Below are positions 39,985 to 51,133 of a DNA stretch of 64,000 bases, in pieces; positions within the stretch are counted from its first letter, which is position 1, and the number at the start of each line of letters is the position of its first letter. Made by a program: the position numbers and the translations under genes. Origin of the DNA: Gammaproteobacteria bacterium (GTDB taxonomy: Bacteria > Pseudomonadota > Gammaproteobacteria > JASBUN01); contig JASBUN010000046.1 in assembly GCA_030147845.1 (NCBI GenBank), positions 1 through 64,000 of the forward strand. Reading direction: 5' to 3'. The notes under the pieces were generated by a model, which saw only the letters and a list, made by a program, of their open reading frames with translations, made no database searches and had not been told where the DNA came from.

Positions 39985-40006
39985 GCATTTATGCACACAT
40001 AAATGC
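39985..40006. repeat. Perfect 9-bp inverted repeat between tgt and queA
   Basis: GCATTTATG, CACA, CATAAATGC form a palindrome followed by GTACCCACAAG, a layout like the palindromes of family C (arms then GTGCCTACACAAG). It may be a relative of those short palindromic elements. It is not followed by a U tract. Confidence 0.55.
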
Positions 40007-40096
40007 GTACCCACAAGAAAAACCGCGGCCGGACCATATACCGCCCGATCCTGTACCGGCACAACTCCAGCCGCGGCGAGCATGGAACCGCCGCCG

Positions 40097-41134
40097 CTAA
40101 GCAGCGCTGACGCGGCGGCGGATAAACATGGCGTCGCCATAACTAAAAAAACGATAACGCTGTTGCACCGCGTGGTGATAGGCACGCATGACCGGATCGT
40201 AGCCGGCAAACGCACACACCAGCATGAGTAATGTCGATTCAGGCAAATGGAAGTTGGTGATCAACGTATCAACCGTGTGAAACTCGAATCCGGGATAAAT
40301 AAATATGTCGGTATCGCCGCTAAATGGGCTTAAGCGCCCACTACGCGATGCCGTCTCCAACGCGCGCACGACGGTGGTGCCAACGGCAATCACGCGGCCG
40401 CCGCGTTCCTGCGTGCGCGCCACCTGCCGGCAGAGTTCGGCCGACACGTTGGCAAACTCGCTGTGCATATGGTGCCGGCCGATGTCATCAGTACGCACCG
40501 GCTGAAAGGTCCCGGCACCGACGTGCAAGGTAAGAAACGCACGCTCGACACCGATGCTCGCCATCCGCTCCAAGAGTACCTGATCGAAGTGCAAACCGGC
40601 GGTCGGCGCCGCCACCGCGCCGGGGTTGCGCGCGTAGACGGTCTGGTAGCGCTCGCGGTCCTGATCGGTATCGGCACGCTGAATGTAGGGTGGCAACGGA
40701 ATGTGACCGATGCGATCCAATATCTCCAGTACCGGCTCCGGTCCTTCGAAGCAAACCACAAACAAATCCTGTTGGCGACCGTCAACGCGGGCGGTGACGC
40801 CGTCATCCAACGACAAGGTACTGCCTTCGGCGGGCGACTTGCTGGCACGCAGGTGCACCAAAGCACGCCGCTCGTCCAACACTCGCTCCACCAACAGCTC
40901 GACTCTACCGCCGCTCGCTTTGCGTCCATACAAACGCGCCGGAATCACACGCGTGTCATTGAATACCAACAAATCGCCGGCGCGCAGCAGGCTCGGCAGT
41001 GCGCGGAAAACCCGATCTTCAACGACACCGCTTTCGCCATCGAGACACAGCATGCGCGCGCCACCGCGATCCTCGGTCGGCGTCTGCGCGATGAGTTCCG
41101 GAGGCAAGTGGTAATGAAATTGGCTGCGCTGCAT
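40097..41134 (-). CDS. queA: S-adenosylmethionine:tRNA ribosyltransferase-isomerase QueA
   Basis: This enzyme transfers and isomerises the ribosyl of SAM onto preQ1-tRNA, giving epoxyqueuosine (345 residues). Family blocks are [51 protein letters not shown] and the C-terminal [19 protein letters not shown]. The track start at 41152 is a TTG; the ATG at 41134 ([11 protein letters not shown]) fits the family. No strong Shine-Dalgarno is visible. It lies upstream of tgt with a 190-bp gap holding a palindrome. Confidence 0.97.
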   Translation of the reverse strand: MQRSQFHYHLPPELIAQTPTEDRGGARMLCLDGESGVVEDRVFRALPSLLRAGDLLVFNDTRVIPARLYGRKASGGRVELLVERVLDERRALVHLRASKSPAEGSTLSLDDGVTARVDGRQQDLFVVCFEGPEPVLEILDRIGHIPLPPYIQRADTDQDRERYQTVYARNPGAVAAPTAGLHFDQVLLERMASIGVERAFLTLHVGAGTFQPVRTDDIGRHHMHSEFANVSAELCRQVARTQERGGRVIAVGTTVVRALETASRSGRLSPFSGDTDIFIYPGFEFHTVDTLITNFHLPESTLLMLVCAFAGYDPVMRAYHHAVQQRYRFFSYGDAMFIRRRVSAA

Positions 41135-41193
41135 GGCGCGCGATAGTAGCAACTAAACTTTCGACTGGCGAGCGGATGAAGCGCGCGCACGTA

Positions 41194-41221
41194 TTGCCCT
41201 GGCGCGGAAATTCCTTATACT
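41194..41221 (+). promoter_or_regulatory. Candidate promoter of tRNA-Leu(CAA)
   Basis: TTGCCC, a 16-bp spacer and TATACT lie about 80 bp before the tRNA. The pair is good by eye, but the implied leader is long, so the call is tentative. The queA gene diverges just upstream. Confidence 0.45.
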
Positions 41222-41301
41222 TACCGCCTTGGCGGCATCGCCCCCGCGCACCAGCATCGCGCAGGGTAGCGTCCGCGGACGGTTTTGGGGCAAAACGGCA
41301 C

Positions 41302-41388
41302 GCCGGGGTGGCGGAACTGGTAGACGCAGCGGACTCAAAATCCGCCGGTGGTGACACCATGCGAGTTCGATTCTCGCCCTCGGCACCA
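41302..41388 (+). tRNA. tRNA-Leu (anticodon CAA)
   Basis: An 87-nt class II tRNA with encoded CCA. The acceptor arms GCCGGGG and CCTCGGC pair with one G-U. The D arm contains GGCGGAACTGGTAGACGC. The anticodon stem-loop is GCGGA-CTCAAAA-TCCGC, giving anticodon CAA. A long variable arm (GGTGGTGACACCA) and the T loop GTTCGATTC are present. It reads UUG codons. Confidence 0.97.
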
Positions 41389-41422
41389 ACTTCGTCATGA
41401 GACTTGTCAACCGCGTGATCGG

Positions 41423-41453
41423 GTCAAACCCACTCGCCCTGTGCTGGTTTGAC
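41423..41453. promoter_or_regulatory. Inverted repeat GTCAAACC/GGTTTGAC between tRNA-Leu and glgP
   Basis: Perfect 8-bp arms separated by 15 bp, 35 bp after the tRNA and about 180 bp before glgP. The right arm contains TTGACG, a possible -35, but I see no good -10 at the proper distance. It could be an operator or a weak hairpin after the tRNA. Confidence 0.35.
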
Positions 41454-41629
41454 GTATTCCCGCGACCGCCGTAACCCCCATGCAACGCCAATCTGCTAGT
41501 ATGCGTATCAGGCGCACGTGCTGCAGGAATGGGGTGAAATCCGCATTGAGCTTGCGCATGAAAATTGCATGCGCTTAGACGGCACGCACGCTCCCGATTC
41601 GACCTCAATTCTCGGACAAAGCAAACACT

Positions 41630-44188
41630 ATGACCGGTACCTGCTATTCGCTGGAAGTCCAGCCGACCATCCCCGATCGCTTGCAACGCCTGACCGAACT
41701 GGCCAACGATCTCTTATATAGCTGGGACCGCCAAGTCCGCGGCCTTTTTTTCCGCCTTGACCCGGATTTGTGGCAAGACTGTGGTCATAACCCGAAGGTG
41801 TTCCTGCGGCGCGTCGCGCAGCAACGCCTGGATGAGGCGGCTCAAGACCGTATTTTTCTGGAGTACTATCACCGCGCGCTGTCGGTCTACGACACCTATC
41901 AGCAGGATCACACGCCGCCTAGCGTGCAGGAGAATCTGGACCCGGAAAAGGATCTGGTGGCTTATTTTTGTGCGGAGTTTGGCTTCCACGAAAGTTTACC
42001 GATTTATTCCGGCGGCTTGGGCATCTTGGCCGGCGATCATTGCAAGGCGGCCAGCGATTTGTATCTACCCTTCATCGCTGTCGGCTTGCTCTACCGCCAA
42101 GGTTACTTCACGCAGACCATCGATAGTTACGGCAACCAAGTGGCGCATTACACGCCAACCAACTTCGCCGATTTGCCTATCGAACCGGCCCGCGATGCCG
42201 AGGGCAAAAATCTGCATGTGACAGTCGACGTCGCCGAACGCCCGGTGGTACTGAAGGTTTGGCAGGCCAAAGCCGGCCACATCACGCTCTATCTGCTCGA
42301 CAGTGACCTGCCGGAAAACCACGATGAAGATCGCTCCATTACCTACCAACTGTATGGCGGCGACAGCAACACCCGTATCCAGCAGGAGATCGTTCTCGGC
42401 ATTGGCGGCGTGCGTGCTATTCGCGCACTGGGGCTTTCTCCGAACGCCTGGCACATCAATGAAGGCCATGCCGCGTTTCAAATTCTCGAGCGTTGCCGCG
42501 AATGTGTGGCGCAAGGCCTCGACTTTGAAAGCGCATTGGAGTTGGTGGCCGCCGGGACCGTTTTCACCACCCATACGCCGGTGGCAGCCGGCCACGACAT
42601 TTTCGCGCACGACTTGATCATGCGTTATTTCGGCGGCTTCATGAAAGGTTTAGGCATCGACGAGGGCCGCTTCAAGCGCCTGGGCGAGGGTGCCGACAGT
42701 CACGCCGGTTTCAACATGACCGCATTGGCGTTGCGCGGTTCGCGCTTCAATAACGGCGTCAGCCGCGTCCATGGCGGCGTCGCATCGCATATGGAGACTT
42801 ACGTCTGGCCGCAAATCCCGGCCGATGAAAATCCCATGCGTTACGTCACCAATGGCATCCATGTGCCGACGTTTTTGGCGCGCGAATGGGTCAACCTGTT
42901 CGACATGCGTTTCGGTGGCGAATGGCGCAACGAATTACTCAATCAAGACTACTGGAATCGCATCGACGAGATTCCCAATCACAGCTTCTGGAGCTTGCGC
43001 CAATCACTTAAATCCGAATTGATGGAGGACGCGCGCCGGCGCATCCTGCTGCAGCACAATCGGCAGAATAGCAGTGCCGCACAGATCGAACGCCTGACAC
43101 GTCACCTCAGCCCGGATGTAACCGATGTGCTTATCATCGGCTTCGCGCGCCGGTTCGCCACCTACAAACGCGCCACTTTGCTGTTCTCCGATCACGAGCG
43201 CCTGGCGCGCTTGCTCAACGATCCGGCGCGGCCGGTAATGCTCATGTTCGCCGGCAAGGCTCACCCGAACGACATGCCGGGACAACATTTCATTCAAGTG
43301 ATTCATGAGTTTTCGCGCCGACCCGAGTTCGAGGGCAAGATTCTTCTGCTCGAAGGCTACGATCTGGCGCTGGCGCGAAAGCTGGTCACCGGCGTCGACG
43401 TGTGGCTGAATACGCCCGAGTATCCACTTGAAGCCAGCGGTACGTCCGGACAAAAAGCGGGCATCAACGGTGTAGTCAATTTGAGCGTACTCGATGGTTG
43501 GTGGGCCGAAGCCTACGACGGCGAAAACGGTTGGGCCATCACCCCACACGGCCCGAACCACGACCCGGCGTTCCGTAACCGTGAAGAATCACGTGAACTT
43601 CTCGATATCTTGGAACGCGACGTCATTCCGTTGTATTTCAAGCGCAACGGCCACGGTTATTCGGAAGGTTGGGTCGAGAAATCCAAAGCCTCCATGCGCA
43701 CCCTGTTGCCGCATTTTAATTCCCAGCGCATGGTCATGGATTATGTCTGCGGCTACTACGGCCGCGCGGTACGACAGAGCAAACGCTTGGCCGCTAACGG
43801 TGGCGATCCGGCACGCATGTTGGCAAGCTGGAAGAAAAAAATTCATTCCGTTTGGGGCAAAGTGCGCATTCGGCGCATCGACGAAACACCGACCGCGATC
43901 CGTGCCGGACAATCATTACCGATTCGCGTGGCCGCCCATATTGATGGACTTGCGCCGGAAGACGTCGCCGTAGAGTGCCTGGTCGGCACCGAAAACAGCA
44001 ACGGCGAATTCGAACTACACCAGACTTACGCGTTTAGTGCCGCAGGCAAAAACGCCGAGGGCGAAACCGTGTTCGAGATCGATCTTGCACCGCCGCTGTC
44101 CGGGCGTCAACTGTACAAGTTACGTATCTATCCCTATCACGCGTCGCTCAGCCATCCGCTGGAAACAGGATGCATGCTGTGGCTGTGA
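41630..44188 (+). CDS. glgP: Alpha-glucan (glycogen) phosphorylase, GT35 short type with DUF3417
   Basis: A PLP-dependent enzyme releasing glucose 1-phosphate from glycogen or maltodextrin, 852 residues. The N-terminal DUF3417 block is RLTELANDLLYSWDRQVRGL; the phosphorylase core includes YFCAEFGFHESLPIYSGGLG, GFARRFATYKRATLLFSD and the PLP-lysine region EASGTSGQKAGINGVVNLS. This is the TIGR02094-like class, distinct from E. coli GlgP/MalP. The ATG at 41630 has only a weak GGAC upstream. It converges with malQ and forms, with malQ and the GH57 gene, the degradative side of a glycogen cluster. Confidence 0.94.
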   Translation: MTGTCYSLEVQPTIPDRLQRLTELANDLLYSWDRQVRGLFFRLDPDLWQDCGHNPKVFLRRVAQQRLDEAAQDRIFLEYYHRALSVYDTYQQDHTPPSVQENLDPEKDLVAYFCAEFGFHESLPIYSGGLGILAGDHCKAASDLYLPFIAVGLLYRQGYFTQTIDSYGNQVAHYTPTNFADLPIEPARDAEGKNLHVTVDVAERPVVLKVWQAKAGHITLYLLDSDLPENHDEDRSITYQLYGGDSNTRIQQEIVLGIGGVRAIRALGLSPNAWHINEGHAAFQILERCRECVAQGLDFESALELVAAGTVFTTHTPVAAGHDIFAHDLIMRYFGGFMKGLGIDEGRFKRLGEGADSHAGFNMTALALRGSRFNNGVSRVHGGVASHMETYVWPQIPADENPMRYVTNGIHVPTFLAREWVNLFDMRFGGEWRNELLNQDYWNRIDEIPNHSFWSLRQSLKSELMEDARRRILLQHNRQNSSAAQIERLTRHLSPDVTDVLIIGFARRFATYKRATLLFSDHERLARLLNDPARPVMLMFAGKAHPNDMPGQHFIQVIHEFSRRPEFEGKILLLEGYDLALARKLVTGVDVWLNTPEYPLEASGTSGQKAGINGVVNLSVLDGWWAEAYDGENGWAITPHGPNHDPAFRNREESRELLDILERDVIPLYFKRNGHGYSEGWVEKSKASMRTLLPHFNSQRMVMDYVCGYYGRAVRQSKRLAANGGDPARMLASWKKKIHSVWGKVRIRRIDETPTAIRAGQSLPIRVAAHIDGLAPEDVAVECLVGTENSNGEFELHQTYAFSAAGKNAEGETVFEIDLAPPLSGRQLYKLRIYPYHASLSHPLETGCMLWL

Positions 44189-44190
44189 CC

Positions 44191-44208
44191 GGCGGCTTCT
44201 TCGCCGCC
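44191..44208. terminator. Hairpin between convergent glgP and malQ (no U tract)
   Basis: GGCGGC, TTCTTC, GCCGCC form a perfect 6-bp G+C stem 3 bp after the glgP stop. No run of T follows on either strand, so an intrinsic terminator is possible but weak. Confidence 0.35.
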
Positions 44209-44237
44209 GAAACGATCAGTGTGCACGCATGCGCAAT

Positions 44238-45740
44238 CTATCCTCCTGCGTCACGACCATAGAGCGCGGTCAGGCGCCGCATACGCGCCGCCAGCGTGGT
44301 TGGCACCTGGTTCCAAACAAAACGCCAGCGCCAATTGCCCTGTGTCACTCCCGGCACATTCATGCGATGTTGGTCGTCCAGTCCCAACACATCCTGCATC
44401 GGGATTACGGCCAAGCGCGCCACGGACTGGTAAGCCGAACGAATCAGCGGCCACGGCATGTGCTCGCGCGGCGCGCCCAAGTATTCGAGGACTTCACGGC
44501 GCGCATCGGCGCCCAGCGCGTTGAACCAGCCGAGCGTCGTACTGTTATCGTGCGTCCCCGTGTAAACCACGTAATCGGGCTCGTGATTGTGCGGCAGATA
44601 CGGATTAGCCGCACCGCTACCAAACGCAAATTGCAGGATCTTCATGCCCGGCAAGCCGTACTTGCGTCGTAATGCGTCCACCGCCGGGGTAATAACGCCG
44701 AGATCCTCCGCCACTAGCGACGACGGCGGCAAGGTGTTCTGCAATGATTGAAACAGCGCGTCGCCGGGCGCCGTAACCCAGCGACCTTCCATCGCCGTGG
44801 CTGCATTTGCCGGAATTTCCCAAAATGCCTCGAAACCACGAAAGTGGTCGATACGCACCAGGTCGAACATCGTCAGTTGATGCGCCAACCGCTTACGCCA
44901 CCATATGAAGCCATCCTCACGCATGCGATCCCAGCGGTAGTGGGGATTGCCCCAGTATTGCCCGGTTTCGGAAAAATAATCCGGTGGTACACCGGCCACG
45001 GTCAGCGCACGGCCGTTCTCATCCAAGGTAAAATAATGACGCTGCGCCCAAACTTCTGCGCTGTCGTGAGCGACGAATATCGGCATATCACCAAACATCA
45101 GCACGCCGCGTTCGTTGGCGAAGCGCTTCAATGCCAACCACTGCCGTTCGAACACAAATTGCTCGAAACACACGCGCTCGATCGCCGGCTGCAAGTTCCG
45201 TCGCGCTTCATCCAAAGCGGCCGTGTCACGGTCGCGCAAAGCGGCCGGCCAATCCAGCCAGGAGTTGCCCCCGTGTTCGCAGCGCAACGCCTGATACAGG
45301 GCAAAGTCGTCGAGCCAATCACCTTGTTGTTGCCGAAATCGGGAAAACGCGCCGCCATCCGCATCCGTGCCGTGGCGCCGGAAGCCGGCCAGCGCCTCGG
45401 ACATCAGCTGTCTGCGCGACTCATCATCGCCCATCTGCGCATCGCGCAACGCGGCCTCGTCCAACCAGCCGGCTTGCGCCAATGACGACATACTGATGAG
45501 TCCCGGGTTACCGGCAAATACCGACAAACATTGATACGGCGACAAATCACCGTGCGTAGGTCCAAGCGGTAAGGTCTGCCATACCGATTGGCCGGCGGCG
45601 GCGAGAAATTCGACGAAATGGTAAGCCTCTTGATCGAGCACAGCGCCCGGCAGTGAAGTCGGGTGCAAGAGCACACCGGCACGACGCCGCGCCAGCGGCC
45701 CCCCATTCGCTGCGCGAACATCGGCGTGAATTTGTTTCAT
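44238..45740 (-). CDS. malQ: 4-alpha-glucanotransferase MalQ (GH77 amylomaltase)
   Basis: A GH77 enzyme (500 residues) that disproportionates maltodextrins. Visible motifs are RRAGVLLHPTSLPG, the nucleophile region LVRIDHFRGFEAFWEIPA, the acid/base block SLVAEDLGVITPAVDALR and YVVYTGTHDNSTTLGWF. The track extends to 45995. I use the ATG at 45740 (MKQIHADVRAANG), which has GGAGATATGTTGG upstream and gives the usual short-type length. It lies 43 bp downstream of the GH57 gene. Confidence 0.95.
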   Translation of the reverse strand: MKQIHADVRAANGGPLARRRAGVLLHPTSLPGAVLDQEAYHFVEFLAAAGQSVWQTLPLGPTHGDLSPYQCLSVFAGNPGLISMSSLAQAGWLDEAALRDAQMGDDESRRQLMSEALAGFRRHGTDADGGAFSRFRQQQGDWLDDFALYQALRCEHGGNSWLDWPAALRDRDTAALDEARRNLQPAIERVCFEQFVFERQWLALKRFANERGVLMFGDMPIFVAHDSAEVWAQRHYFTLDENGRALTVAGVPPDYFSETGQYWGNPHYRWDRMREDGFIWWRKRLAHQLTMFDLVRIDHFRGFEAFWEIPANAATAMEGRWVTAPGDALFQSLQNTLPPSSLVAEDLGVITPAVDALRRKYGLPGMKILQFAFGSGAANPYLPHNHEPDYVVYTGTHDNSTTLGWFNALGADARREVLEYLGAPREHMPWPLIRSAYQSVARLAVIPMQDVLGLDDQHRMNVPGVTQGNWRWRFVWNQVPTTLAARMRRLTALYGRDAGG

Positions 45741-45783
45741 CCAACATATCTCCGGTACGACCGCGACATCCAGGCAAGAATAG

Positions 45784-47496
45784 TCAGGTCGCCACCTCCA
45801 CGCCGGGTCGCATGACGCCGCCCTGCAACGGCGCGCCGCCACCGTGAGTGAAAACCCGCGACAGATACTCCGGTGCCGGATGATCAAGCAACTCATACAG
45901 GCGCCGCAACTGGATGCGATACAGTTCATCGAAATCGCGCACGGCTGCGGCGGGGTTCTCATCGCCAAACCACCAGAACCAGTCCGAACCTTCACAGATC
46001 GCCAACTGCCTTCTTACCTGCTCGCCATGCTCACCAGACAGACTGCCCGCGCGTTCCATCTCGTCGAACACCAGCTTAGCCGCACTGAGCATATCCCAGG
46101 CGCGATTCTTATCAGCATGACCGACCCATATGGTGAATGTGCCGTGAACCCAGCTACCCGCTACCAAACCGGGCAGCACCGCCACTGTTGCGGGCTTGTC
46201 CAGACAATCGGAAAACGTGGTCAATTCTATGCCAGGGTGGGCGGATAATTTTTCGTACAGTGCCCGCAAAAAATGATAGCCGTTCTCCGGGTAGTATTCC
46301 CACGCATTTTCACCATCGAGCACAATAGATACGACCGATTCGGGAGCTGCTCTGCAAGCCTTCGCGATATTCTCCAAATTATGTATGAGGTCCGCCACAG
46401 CGTCATCGGCGTGCCAGGTCGAATACCGAAATCCGATCGAATCGGATAGTCCGTCATCGCGGAAAAAACAACGGATGACGCCTTTCTTTATGCCGTAGGC
46501 GCGGTGCCCCCATAGCAGTTCGCCATCGTGCTGCGGTTGGTACCGATCGATACTGTTGCGCAACACTTGGCCACCGCTGGCGGCCCATCGAAACCCTGCG
46601 CGTTCAAGCAATTCCAGTGTCCGCTCGCAGACACTGCCTTCCGCCGGCCAGCAACCGCGTGGGCGAAAACCAAAATGGGCTTCGAACACACGCACGGCTT
46701 CATCGACATGCCACTGCGCGCGCTCCGCACCACCGGGATAGTGCGTTTCCTCCGGTAACGGCAGTTGCGGCGTCGCTTCGTGCGCCGATTCCAAGTTCAG
46801 TAATAGTGGCAGAATCGGATGCGCGTATGGGGTTACCGACAGTTCGATACGACCCTGCTCGGCCAATGCCCGATAGCGCGGCACCACCGCCGACAGAAGT
46901 TCACCAATCAATGCCAGCAGATCGCGGCGCTGCTCGGCAGCGAATCCTCGGCCCGACGCTTGTAACGCACGCACGCCGGCGTCCTCACGGCGCACGGTCT
47001 CAGCCAACCAGGCCAGGTGATACCAAGTAAGCAGATCGAATATGAATTGATCCGTTATGTGCCCGACATGCTCAGGATGAGCCATGATCCATCGGCCGAG
47101 GTCGACCAGCTGCTGGAACACTGGGAAACGATCTACCAGGCGTTGCTTGTTGGCGCGCAGGCAGGCGTGAATGAGCGCCAGTCGCGCCTCCGGCTGGCTC
47201 GGCAATTCCTCGGCGCCGAGCGCGTCTAGCAACGGATCGGGTAAGCTACCGCCGTCGCGCAGATAGTCGCCAATTGCGGCGGCATAATCGTCGATCTGCT
47301 CGAGCAATGTCGGCGTAAAGTTCACCACCGCGCGCGCTTCCGGTACCGCTTCCAGGTGAGCGGCCATGTCGACGTAGTCTTTTACGCCATGAAGATAGGT
47401 CCAAGGCAATCGGTAGGTACCCGTAACAGGATCACGGTAATCGGGTTGATGCATGTGCCAACACAGCACAACTTTGAGCGCACGGCTATCGGACAT
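45784..47496 (-). CDS. Glycoside hydrolase family 57 protein (alpha-amylase/4-alpha-glucanotransferase-like)
   Basis: A 570-residue cytoplasmic GH57 enzyme. The opening [22 protein letters not shown] is the family's first conserved region. The presumed nucleophile Glu lies in [20 protein letters not shown] and the acid/base Asp in [22 protein letters not shown]57 members include amylases, glucanotransferases, amylopullulanases and branching enzymes; sequence alone does not separate them here. It overlaps glgC by 11 nt and precedes malQ, so a role in glycogen or maltodextrin turnover is likely. Confidence 0.9.
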   Translation of the reverse strand: MSDSRALKVVLCWHMHQPDYRDPVTGTYRLPWTYLHGVKDYVDMAAHLEAVPEARAVVNFTPTLLEQIDDYAAAIGDYLRDGGSLPDPLLDALGAEELPSQPEARLALIHACLRANKQRLVDRFPVFQQLVDLGRWIMAHPEHVGHITDQFIFDLLTWYHLAWLAETVRREDAGVRALQASGRGFAAEQRRDLLALIGELLSAVVPRYRALAEQGRIELSVTPYAHPILPLLLNLESAHEATPQLPLPEETHYPGGAERAQWHVDEAVRVFEAHFGFRPRGCWPAEGSVCERTLELLERAGFRWAASGGQVLRNSIDRYQPQHDGELLWGHRAYGIKKGVIRCFFRDDGLSDSIGFRYSTWHADDAVADLIHNLENIAKACRAAPESVVSIVLDGENAWEYYPENGYHFLRALYEKLSAHPGIELTTFSDCLDKPATVAVLPGLVAGSWVHGTFTIWVGHADKNRAWDMLSAAKLVFDEMERAGSLSGEHGEQVRRQLAICEGSDWFWWFGDENPAAAVRDFDELYRIQLRRLYELLDHPAPEYLSRVFTHGGGAPLQGGVMRPGVEVAT

Positions 47497-48757
47497 GGCG
47501 GACTTGCTGACCGAGCATTTCAGGTGTCACCAATACCACGCCACCGGGGCTGACATGGAAACGCCGGGCGTCCTCGGCGGCGTCTTCGCCGACCACCGTG
47601 CCCTCGGGCAAGTGGCAGCCTTTCTCGAGAATGGCATGGTGAACGCGGCAATTCGGTTCGATAGTGACTTCAGGTAAGACAACCGAGTCGGTGATGACGG
47701 AGTAGGACTCGACACGCACGTTGGAGAACAATAACGAGTGGCGCACCGTCGCGCCCGAAATAACGCAGCCGCCGGACACCATGGAGTCGACCGCCATACC
47801 GCGCCGGCCGTCATCATCGAACACAAATTTCGCCGGCGGCGCCTGCTCCTGATAGGTCCAGATCGGCCAGTCCTGGTCGTATAGATTCAACTCCGGAGTC
47901 ACGCCGATCAATTCCAGATTGGCTTCCCAAAAGGCGTCCACGGTACCGACATCGCGCCAATAAGCCTCGCCATGGGTGGTCGGATCGCGGAACGGATAAG
48001 CATAGATCTGGTGATCGTTGATCGTGCTCGGGATGATGTCCCTGCCAAAATCATGACTGGAAGTACGAATGTCCGCGTCTTTAATCAATTGCTCGTATAG
48101 GAATTCGGTACTAAATGCATAAATACCCATCGACGCCAACGCCCGAGTCGGGTCTCCAGGCATCGATTGCGGCTGTTCAGGCTTCTCGGCGAAATCCATC
48201 ACCCTGCCCTCGTCATTGACACTCATAACGCCGAAACCGGTGGCGCGCTCGATCGGCACACCGATACAACCGACCGTCATATCGGCATTACTCTCCACAT
48301 GCTGCGCAATCATGGCGCCGTAATCCATCTTGTAGATGTGGTCACCAGCGAGAACCAGCACGTAATCCGGATCATGGTCACGAATGATATCGAGATTTTG
48401 ATAAACCGCATCCGCCGTACCGCTGTACCATGCCGTCTCACTGATGCGTTGTTGGGCCGGCAGCAACTCGACGAATTCGCCGAATTCGCCGCGTAGAAAA
48501 CCCCAACCGCGCTGTATGTGCAGAATCAGCGAATGGGCTTTGTACTGGGTCAGGACACCGACGCGTCGAATACCGGAATTGAAGCAGTTGGAAAGCGGGA
48601 AATCGACAATACGGAATTTCCCTCCGAACGGCACCGCGGGCTTCGACCGCCATAAAGTCAGATCCTTGAGCCGGGAACCGCGCCCGCCGGCGAGTATTAG
48701 CGCAAGCGTGCTGCGCGTAAGCAAGCTAACGAAACGAGGCGTGTGATACACAGGCAT
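47486..48757 (-). CDS. glgC: Glucose-1-phosphate adenylyltransferase GlgC
   Basis: ADP-glucose pyrophosphorylase, the committed step of bacterial glycogen synthesis (423 residues). The nucleotide-binding block is [22 protein letters not shown] followed by [21 protein letters not shown] catalytic-domain block is [16 protein letters not shown]; the C-terminal beta-helix has hexapeptide repeats near [33 protein letters not shown] precedes the ATG. It is divergent from glgB across 152 bp and leads the glgC-GH57-malQ operon. The expected partner glgA is not in the window. Confidence 0.96.
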   Translation of the reverse strand: MPVYHTPRFVSLLTRSTLALILAGGRGSRLKDLTLWRSKPAVPFGGKFRIVDFPLSNCFNSGIRRVGVLTQYKAHSLILHIQRGWGFLRGEFGEFVELLPAQQRISETAWYSGTADAVYQNLDIIRDHDPDYVLVLAGDHIYKMDYGAMIAQHVESNADMTVGCIGVPIERATGFGVMSVNDEGRVMDFAEKPEQPQSMPGDPTRALASMGIYAFSTEFLYEQLIKDADIRTSSHDFGRDIIPSTINDHQIYAYPFRDPTTHGEAYWRDVGTVDAFWEANLELIGVTPELNLYDQDWPIWTYQEQAPPAKFVFDDDGRRGMAVDSMVSGGCVISGATVRHSLLFSNVRVESYSVITDSVVLPEVTIEPNCRVHHAILEKGCHLPEGTVVGEDAAEDARRFHVSPGGVVLVTPEMLGQQVRHVR

Positions 48758-48909
48758 TAGAAATTTTCCTTGCAGCGGGGTACCGCGTATGCGGTTCTTT
48801 CTTTAAGGTTAGCAGTTATCACGCATCCGAGCATCCTGCTCAGTGTGCTATTCTCAGCCCATGAAACGCGGCAAGCAATACCGCTGCCGAAACACGAGCC
48901 CAGACACTC

Positions 48910-51120
48910 ATGCCGCCAATGACACCCAAGCTGCAATCATCCGCCGCAGGCCTTGACGCCGCTTTTTATCGCGATATCCGTCGCATCGAGCAGGCGCGCC
49001 ACCATGATCCGTTCGCGATCCTGGGCTGCCACAGCCTTGGTGGCCAGCGGGTCATCCGCGCTTACCTTCCCGATGCGGCGCGCGCGCAGATAGCGGAAGG
49101 CGAGCTGGCCATGCAGCGACTCCCCAATTGCGATGTATTTCAGTGGCAAGGCGCAGCTCCACAGTTACCGGAACATTACCGTATTCGCTACTGGGACCGC
49201 GGCGGTCACGAGCATGTCACTCACGACCCGTACTGTTTTACGCCACAGCTGTCCGATTTCGACCTGCATTTATTCGGCGAGGGCAGACACCGGCACGCGC
49301 ACCAATTCCTGGGCGCACATCCGCGTACCATCGACAATATCAAGGGCCTGTTGTTTGCCGTCTGGGCACCGAGCGCCGAGCGTGTCAGTGTGGTGGGCGA
49401 TTTCAATCATTGGGACGGACGCCGCCATCCTATGCGCGTGCGCGGCGGCTCCGGGGTCTGGGAACTATTCATCCCCGCACTCGGTGAGGGCACGTTGTAC
49501 AAGTTTGAAATCCGCAATCGCAATGACGGCAGCATACACCTTAAGACCGACCCGTACGGACGCCGCTTCGAACTGCGGCCGGCCACCGCCGCCATTGCGG
49601 AAGCCGACCACACCGGCTTTCAATGGTCGGATCAGGCGTGGATGAGTGAACGTCAACGGGCCGATTGGCTGCATCAACCGATGTCGGTTTACGAGGTACA
49701 CCTGGGCTCCTGGCAGCTCGATGCCGACGGTGGCTTTCTTGACTATCGGCAATTGGCGCACCGACTGGTCGACTATGTCAACGAACTCGGCTTTACCCAC
49801 ATCGAATTACTGCCGATCACGGAACACCCATTTGACGGCTCCTGGGGCTATCAAACCGTCGGCTATTTTTCGCCTACCAGTCGCCACGGTAGTCCCGACG
49901 ACTTTCGTTATTTCGTCGACTATTGCCACCAACACGGCATTGGCGTGTTACTCGACTGGGCGCCCGGACATTTCCCCAAGGATGCACATGGACTGGCACG
50001 CTTCGATGGTAGCGCCGTGTATGAACACGAGGACCCGCGCCGCGGTGAGCATCGCGACTGGGGCACGCTGATTTTCAATTACGGTCGCAACGAGGTACGC
50101 AGCTTCCTGATCTCCGGCGCACTTTTTTGGCTGGAGGAATATCACATCGACGGTTTGCGTGTCGATGCGGTCGCCTCAATGTTATATCTGGACTATTCGC
50201 GTGAGGCCGGCGACTGGGTGCCGAATATTTATGGCGGCCGTGAAAATCTCGAAGCTATCGAATTTCTGCGCCAACTGAACGAAGTCACCCACGGCGAACA
50301 GCCTGGCACGATGGTCATCGCCGAAGAGTCAACCGCTTGGCCACAGGTGACGCGCCCGGTGTGGGTCGGCGGTCTCGGCTTCAGCATGAAGTGGAATATG
50401 GGTTGGATGCATGACACGCTCAAATATCTCAGTGTCGATCCGGTCTACCGCCACTATCAACACGATCAACTGACCTTTGGCCTGTTGTATGCGTTCACCG
50501 AAAATTTCGTCCTGCCGTTCTCGCATGACGAGGTCGTGCACGGCAAAGGTTCAATGATCAACAAAATGCCGGGCGACGAGTGGCAACGGTTTGCCAATCT
50601 GCGCGCACTGTACACCTACATGTTTACCTACCCCGGCAAAAAGCTACTGTTCATGGGCTGTGAATTTGGACAAGGTAACGAATGGAATCATGAAGCGGGT
50701 TTGGATTGGTGGGTACTCAAATATGGCTATCACCAGGGCGTGCAAACCCTGGTCAAGGATTTGCATCAGTTATATCGAAACAACAGCGCGCTGCACAAAT
50801 TCGACTTCGACGAACAAGGCTTCGAATGGATTGACTGTCATGATGCATCGCAGTCGGTACTGAGTTATCTGCGTCGTGACGGCGATCGCTTCGTGGTGGT
50901 CATCATAAATTTCACTCCGGTGCCGCGTGTACACTATCGTATCGGCGTACCCAGCGCCGGCCGCTACAAAGTGCTGATTAACTCCGATTCAGAATATTAT
51001 GGTGGCAGCAACGCCGGCGACGACCTCATAACCGCTGAACCCATTCCTTGGATGGATCGCCCGTATTCGCTGCAAACCACGCTACCCCCGCTGGCAGGGA
51101 TTGTGATCGGTATCGCTTAG
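48910..51120 (+). CDS. glgB: 1,4-alpha-glucan branching enzyme GlgB (GH13)
   Basis: A 736-residue branching enzyme that makes the alpha-1,6 branches of glycogen. An N-terminal CBM48 region ([21 protein letters not shown]) precedes the GH13 barrel with [25 protein letters not shown], the nucleophile Asp in [18 protein letters not shown], the acid in [10 protein letters not shown] and [13 protein letters not shown]. The long N-terminal N1 domain of E. coli GlgB is present (DPFAILGCH). No strong Shine-Dalgarno precedes the ATG; a second ATG is three codons on. It converges with amrS. Confidence 0.96.
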   Translation: MPPMTPKLQSSAAGLDAAFYRDIRRIEQARHHDPFAILGCHSLGGQRVIRAYLPDAARAQIAEGELAMQRLPNCDVFQWQGAAPQLPEHYRIRYWDRGGHEHVTHDPYCFTPQLSDFDLHLFGEGRHRHAHQFLGAHPRTIDNIKGLLFAVWAPSAERVSVVGDFNHWDGRRHPMRVRGGSGVWELFIPALGEGTLYKFEIRNRNDGSIHLKTDPYGRRFELRPATAAIAEADHTGFQWSDQAWMSERQRADWLHQPMSVYEVHLGSWQLDADGGFLDYRQLAHRLVDYVNELGFTHIELLPITEHPFDGSWGYQTVGYFSPTSRHGSPDDFRYFVDYCHQHGIGVLLDWAPGHFPKDAHGLARFDGSAVYEHEDPRRGEHRDWGTLIFNYGRNEVRSFLISGALFWLEEYHIDGLRVDAVASMLYLDYSREAGDWVPNIYGGRENLEAIEFLRQLNEVTHGEQPGTMVIAEESTAWPQVTRPVWVGGLGFSMKWNMGWMHDTLKYLSVDPVYRHYQHDQLTFGLLYAFTENFVLPFSHDEVVHGKGSMINKMPGDEWQRFANLRALYTYMFTYPGKKLLFMGCEFGQGNEWNHEAGLDWWVLKYGYHQGVQTLVKDLHQLYRNNSALHKFDFDEQGFEWIDCHDASQSVLSYLRRDGDRFVVVIINFTPVPRVHYRIGVPSAGRYKVLINSDSEYYGGSNAGDDLITAEPIPWMDRPYSLQTTLPPLAGIVIGIA

Positions 51121-51133
51121 GCCGCGCACGCCG

